Part shown: positions 35,913 through 38,351 of the stretch, one piece after another
Numbering within the stretch: the first letter of the stretch is position 1
Layout of the letters: every line of letters starts with the position of its first letter
From: Actinomycetota bacterium
Lineage (GTDB): Bacteria; Actinomycetota; Actinomycetes; Actinomycetales; Microbacteriaceae
Length of the DNA: 38,351 nt
Direction of reading: 5' to 3'
NCBI GenBank assembly: GCA_009699665.1
Contig: WLNS01000002.1
Location: forward strand, 1-38,351
Notes under the pieces: model-generated
Told to the model about the DNA's origin: nothing
Databases searched by the model: none
What the model saw: only the letters and a program-made list of their open reading frames with translations
Program-made: the position numbers and the translations under genes

Positions 35913-37478
35913 GTGGCAGAACAACGTCACACGGGTGCTGCGGAGCAATCCGCAGCACCCGGGCTCGCGACCTCAGCAGGCCCTCTGCTCAAGGTCTCGA
36001 ATCTCATAAAGCATTTCGGTCCCGTGCGCGCGGTTGACGGAGTTAGCTTTGAGATTTTACCCGGCGAAGTTCACGCCCTTGTTGGCGAAAATGGAGCGGG
36101 CAAGTCGACCGTAGCTAAAATTCTCGCCGGAGCTTATTCGGCCACGTCGGGGTCCATTCTCTTTGACGGAGAACTATTCACCCCCTCTAGTATTCGGCAG
36201 GCTCGTGACCTGGGGGTTGTGTGTGCTTTCCAGGAACTTGCTCTCGTTCCGGACTGGACCGTTGCCGAAAACCTCGTTTTGCCTTCGCGGGGCAATGGAG
36301 GCTTCGTCACTCAGCGCAGCCTCAACGCGCGCGCCGCCCAGGTTATGGGCGAATTAGAACTTGGTCATATCGACCCTCAGGCAATCCTGGGATCTCTGGC
36401 CTTGGCGGACCGCCAGCTCATCGAAATTGCGCGGGCCATATCTGCCAAACCGCGCCTGTTGATTCTTGACGAGGCTTCGTCAGCTCTCAACCCTCTCGGA
36501 GTTCAGTGGCTCTTTGGCCGTGTTCGCGACCTTCAGGTCCAGGGTGTCGGCGTGATTTATGTGTCTCATCGTCTCAACGAGATTCACGAGATCGCTGACC
36601 GCGGCAGTGTGTTGCGCGACGGCGTCTCGGTAAGCGACTTCGCTCGAGGCAGTTGGACTGACAATGAGCTCGTCTCTCAGATGGCTGGGCGGCCAGCGGG
36701 CAAACAGTTCCCCAAACCCGCCATAGTCCCTAAAGGCACGCCGGAAATCATCGGGATAGAAGGCCTGAGTTCTGCAGGCCTCAACAACATCGACTTCCGG
36801 CTACAAGCTGGAGAAATCCTTGGACTTGGTGGGCTTGCGGGGCACGGCCAGACTGAACTGCTGAAGGCCTTGTTTGGCGATGTTCAGGCTCGAGCCTCGT
36901 CGTGGAGAATTAATGGCAAGAATGTGAGCCGGTTGACGCCCCTTTCGGCAGTGCGCAATGGCCTGGGCTATGTTCCCGAGGACCGAAAAACGGAAGGCCT
37001 CGCACTTGAAATGGGGGTGGGCGAGAACCTACTCACCCCGTGGTTCCGAGCTTTCTCCTGGGGTGGAAGTATTCGTCTCGCGCAGGAGCGTGGCTGGATC
37101 AAAAACGTGCTGAGCGCACTGACCGTCAAAGCTCGCGGTCCGCTCCAAAAGGCTGGGGCACTTTCGGGTGGAAACCAACAGAAGTTGGTCTTTGGGCGTT
37201 GGCTGGAGCGCAATCGAAAAGCATTGATTCTTCACGATCCCACGCGGGGGATTGATGTTCGCTCCAAGCAGGAACTCTACGCGGCCATGGTTAAACTCGC
37301 CGAGTCTGGAGTGGGAATCGTTTGGTTTTCGACCGAGGTCGAAGAACTGCAAAACATGTGTCACCGGGTGATCGTCCTGCACAAGGGAACGATTGTTTCT
37401 GAATTGGTTGGCAAGCAGATCACGGTCGAAGCCATTGTGGGTGCCGCCGTTGGCAAGCGAGGTGAGGTTTCAGCATGA
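35913..37478 (+). CDS. Sugar ABC transporter ATP-binding protein (RbsA/MglA type, two NBDs)
   Basis: HALVGENGAGKSTVAKILAGAYSATSGSILFDGE; LILDEASSALNPLGVQWLF; second half GLGGLAGHGQTELLKALFG, LSGGNQQKLVFGRWLERNRKALILHDPTRGIDV. RBS aaggaag favours GTG at 35913 over 35904. Confidence 0.92.
   Translation: MAEQRHTGAAEQSAAPGLATSAGPLLKVSNLIKHFGPVRAVDGVSFEILPGEVHALVGENGAGKSTVAKILAGAYSATSGSILFDGELFTPSSIRQARDLGVVCAFQELALVPDWTVAENLVLPSRGNGGFVTQRSLNARAAQVMGELELGHIDPQAILGSLALADRQLIEIARAISAKPRLLILDEASSALNPLGVQWLFGRVRDLQVQGVGVIYVSHRLNEIHEIADRGSVLRDGVSVSDFARGSWTDNELVSQMAGRPAGKQFPKPAIVPKGTPEIIGIEGLSSAGLNNIDFRLQAGEILGLGGLAGHGQTELLKALFGDVQARASSWRINGKNVSRLTPLSAVRNGLGYVPEDRKTEGLALEMGVGENLLTPWFRAFSWGGSIRLAQERGWIKNVLSALTVKARGPLQKAGALSGGNQQKLVFGRWLERNRKALILHDPTRGIDVRSKQELYAAMVKLAESGVGIVWFSTEVEELQNMCHRVIVLHKGTIVSELVGKQITVEAIVGAAVGKRGEVSA
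35932..35961 (+). other. 13-bp perfect stem-loop with GCAA tetraloop at the 5' end of the ABC ATPase gene
   Basis: CGGGTGCTGCGGA-GCAA-TCCGCAGCACCCG: 13 uninterrupted Watson-Crick pairs closed by a GNRA loop. Confidence 0.9.
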
Positions 37479-38351
37479 CGACGACGACCGTGTTGGCGCC
37501 GGAAGGCCGGCCTCGCCGAGGGTTCTTTGGTATTCAACGTATGCGGCGGGAGGGTGCGACACCAGCCGTCTTGGCGTTCGTCGTATTCTTGGTGGTTTAC
37601 CTCATCATCAACCCGGGCTTGCTCACACCCCTGCAGTTCATGAACACGGCCAACGTCGTTGTTCCCGTCGCCATCGCGACAATTGCGCAGTTGATCATCG
37701 TGACGACCGGCGGCATAGACATCAGCATTGGCGCAGTAATGAGTTTGGCGAATGTCATCTTCGCAACGCAGTTTGCACTCGTGCCCTGGCCGGTTGCTGT
37801 CCTCATGGGTTTGGGCACCGGCTTGGCCTGTGGTCTTATCAACGGACTCCTTGTGGCATACCTGCGTCTCCCCGCAATTGCGGTCACGCTTGCCACAGCT
37901 TTCATTTTCGGCGCGTTAGCTCGAGAGATTCTCGACCGACCAGGTGGGGCGCTCGACGACAGCGTCTACGCGACCCTTGCCGGGAACCTTGCTCCATTCA
38001 TTCCGTTTGCCTACATCTGGCTGGGGTTGGTGGCAGTGGTGACATGGTTTCTCCTCCAGAAGACGCGCATCGGGAGAACCGTTTACGGGGTGGGTTCGAG
38101 CGAGCACGCGGTTTCTTCTGCCGGCATGCACTCGAGGCTCTCGGTTCTTTTCGCTTTTGGCCTGTCGGGCCTGCTAGTCGGGTTTGCCGCAATCTTTTTG
38201 GCAGGAGCGACTATGACCGGTGACCCCCGAAGCGGAGATCCATATGTGCTCACAACCATTGCAGCCGTGGCCCTATCCGGCGCGAGCTTTGCTGGTGGTC
38301 GTGGTTCGATTTTTGGCGCAATTCTTGCGGCAATCACTTTGACCCTCGTGA
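37475..38351 (+). CDS. Sugar ABC transporter permease (RbsC type), truncated by window end
   Basis: ATGA overlap with the ATPase gene; translation MTTTTVLAPEGRPRRGFFGIQRMRREGATPAVLAFVVFLVVYLIINPGLLTPLQFMNTANVVVPVAIATIAQLIIVTTGGIDISIGAVMSLANV..GPLSGASFAGGRGSIFGA-like end. Absent from the ORF track because no stop lies in the window. Confidence 0.92.
   Translation, partial: MTTTTVLAPEGRPRRGFFGIQRMRREGATPAVLAFVVFLVVYLIINPGLLTPLQFMNTANVVVPVAIATIAQLIIVTTGGIDISIGAVMSLANVIFATQFALVPWPVAVLMGLGTGLACGLINGLLVAYLRLPAIAVTLATAFIFGALAREILDRPGGALDDSVYATLAGNLAPFIPFAYIWLGLVAVVTWFLLQKTRIGRTVYGVGSSEHAVSSAGMHSRLSVLFAFGLSGLLVGFAAIFLAGATMTGDPRSGDPYVLTTIAAVALSGASFAGGRGSIFGAILAAITLTLV

Noticed and set aside
37393-38223. 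276-aa plus-strand ORF listed at the right end
   Set aside because: Wrong frame. The true gene is the RbsC-type permease starting ATG 37475 and open to the window end.

Overview
The window is 38.4 kb of a high-GC chromosome. Gene content suggests an actinobacterium, probably Microbacteriaceae-like: a C50 carotenoid operon, a dnaK-grpE-dnaJ-hspR-clpB locus with HAIR operators, GTG starts and many ATGA/GTGA overlaps. From left to right it contains: a PIF1-like helicase; tRNA-Gly(CCC) beside a 31-bp direct repeat; dcd; a PadR regulator behind a 26-bp perfect palindrome; an AarF/UbiB-type kinase; a divergent TetR/MMPL pair; a carotenoid locus (idi divergent from crtB-crtI-crtYe-crtYf-crtEb); a UMF1-type MFS transporter; an HspR-controlled chaperone operon ending in a ClpB without its N-domain; a sulfane-sulfur/persulfide module (rhodanese lipoprotein, CstR-like regulator, CoA-disulfide reductase-rhodanese fusion, 39-aa Cys-rich protein) next to a class I methyltransferase broken by one in-frame TAG; and a roughly 15-kb LacI-regulated carbohydrate catabolic locus running off the right edge. 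That last locus is the best candidate for undescribed biology. It combines a ribose-type ABC transporter, several sugar oxidoreductases and isomerases, and the last two steps expected of a Weimberg-type pathway (FAH-family 2-keto-3-deoxy-acid dehydratase and alpha-ketoglutaric semialdehyde dehydrogenase). It also has a translationally coupled CaiB/BaiF CoA-transferase, a solute-binding-protein-fold protein with no signal peptide, and an enoyl-CoA hydratase. No canonical sugar-acid dehydratase (IlvD/EDD or enolase family) is visible. No CRISPR array, transposase or phage gene was seen. All assignments come from reading the sequence; no searches were run.
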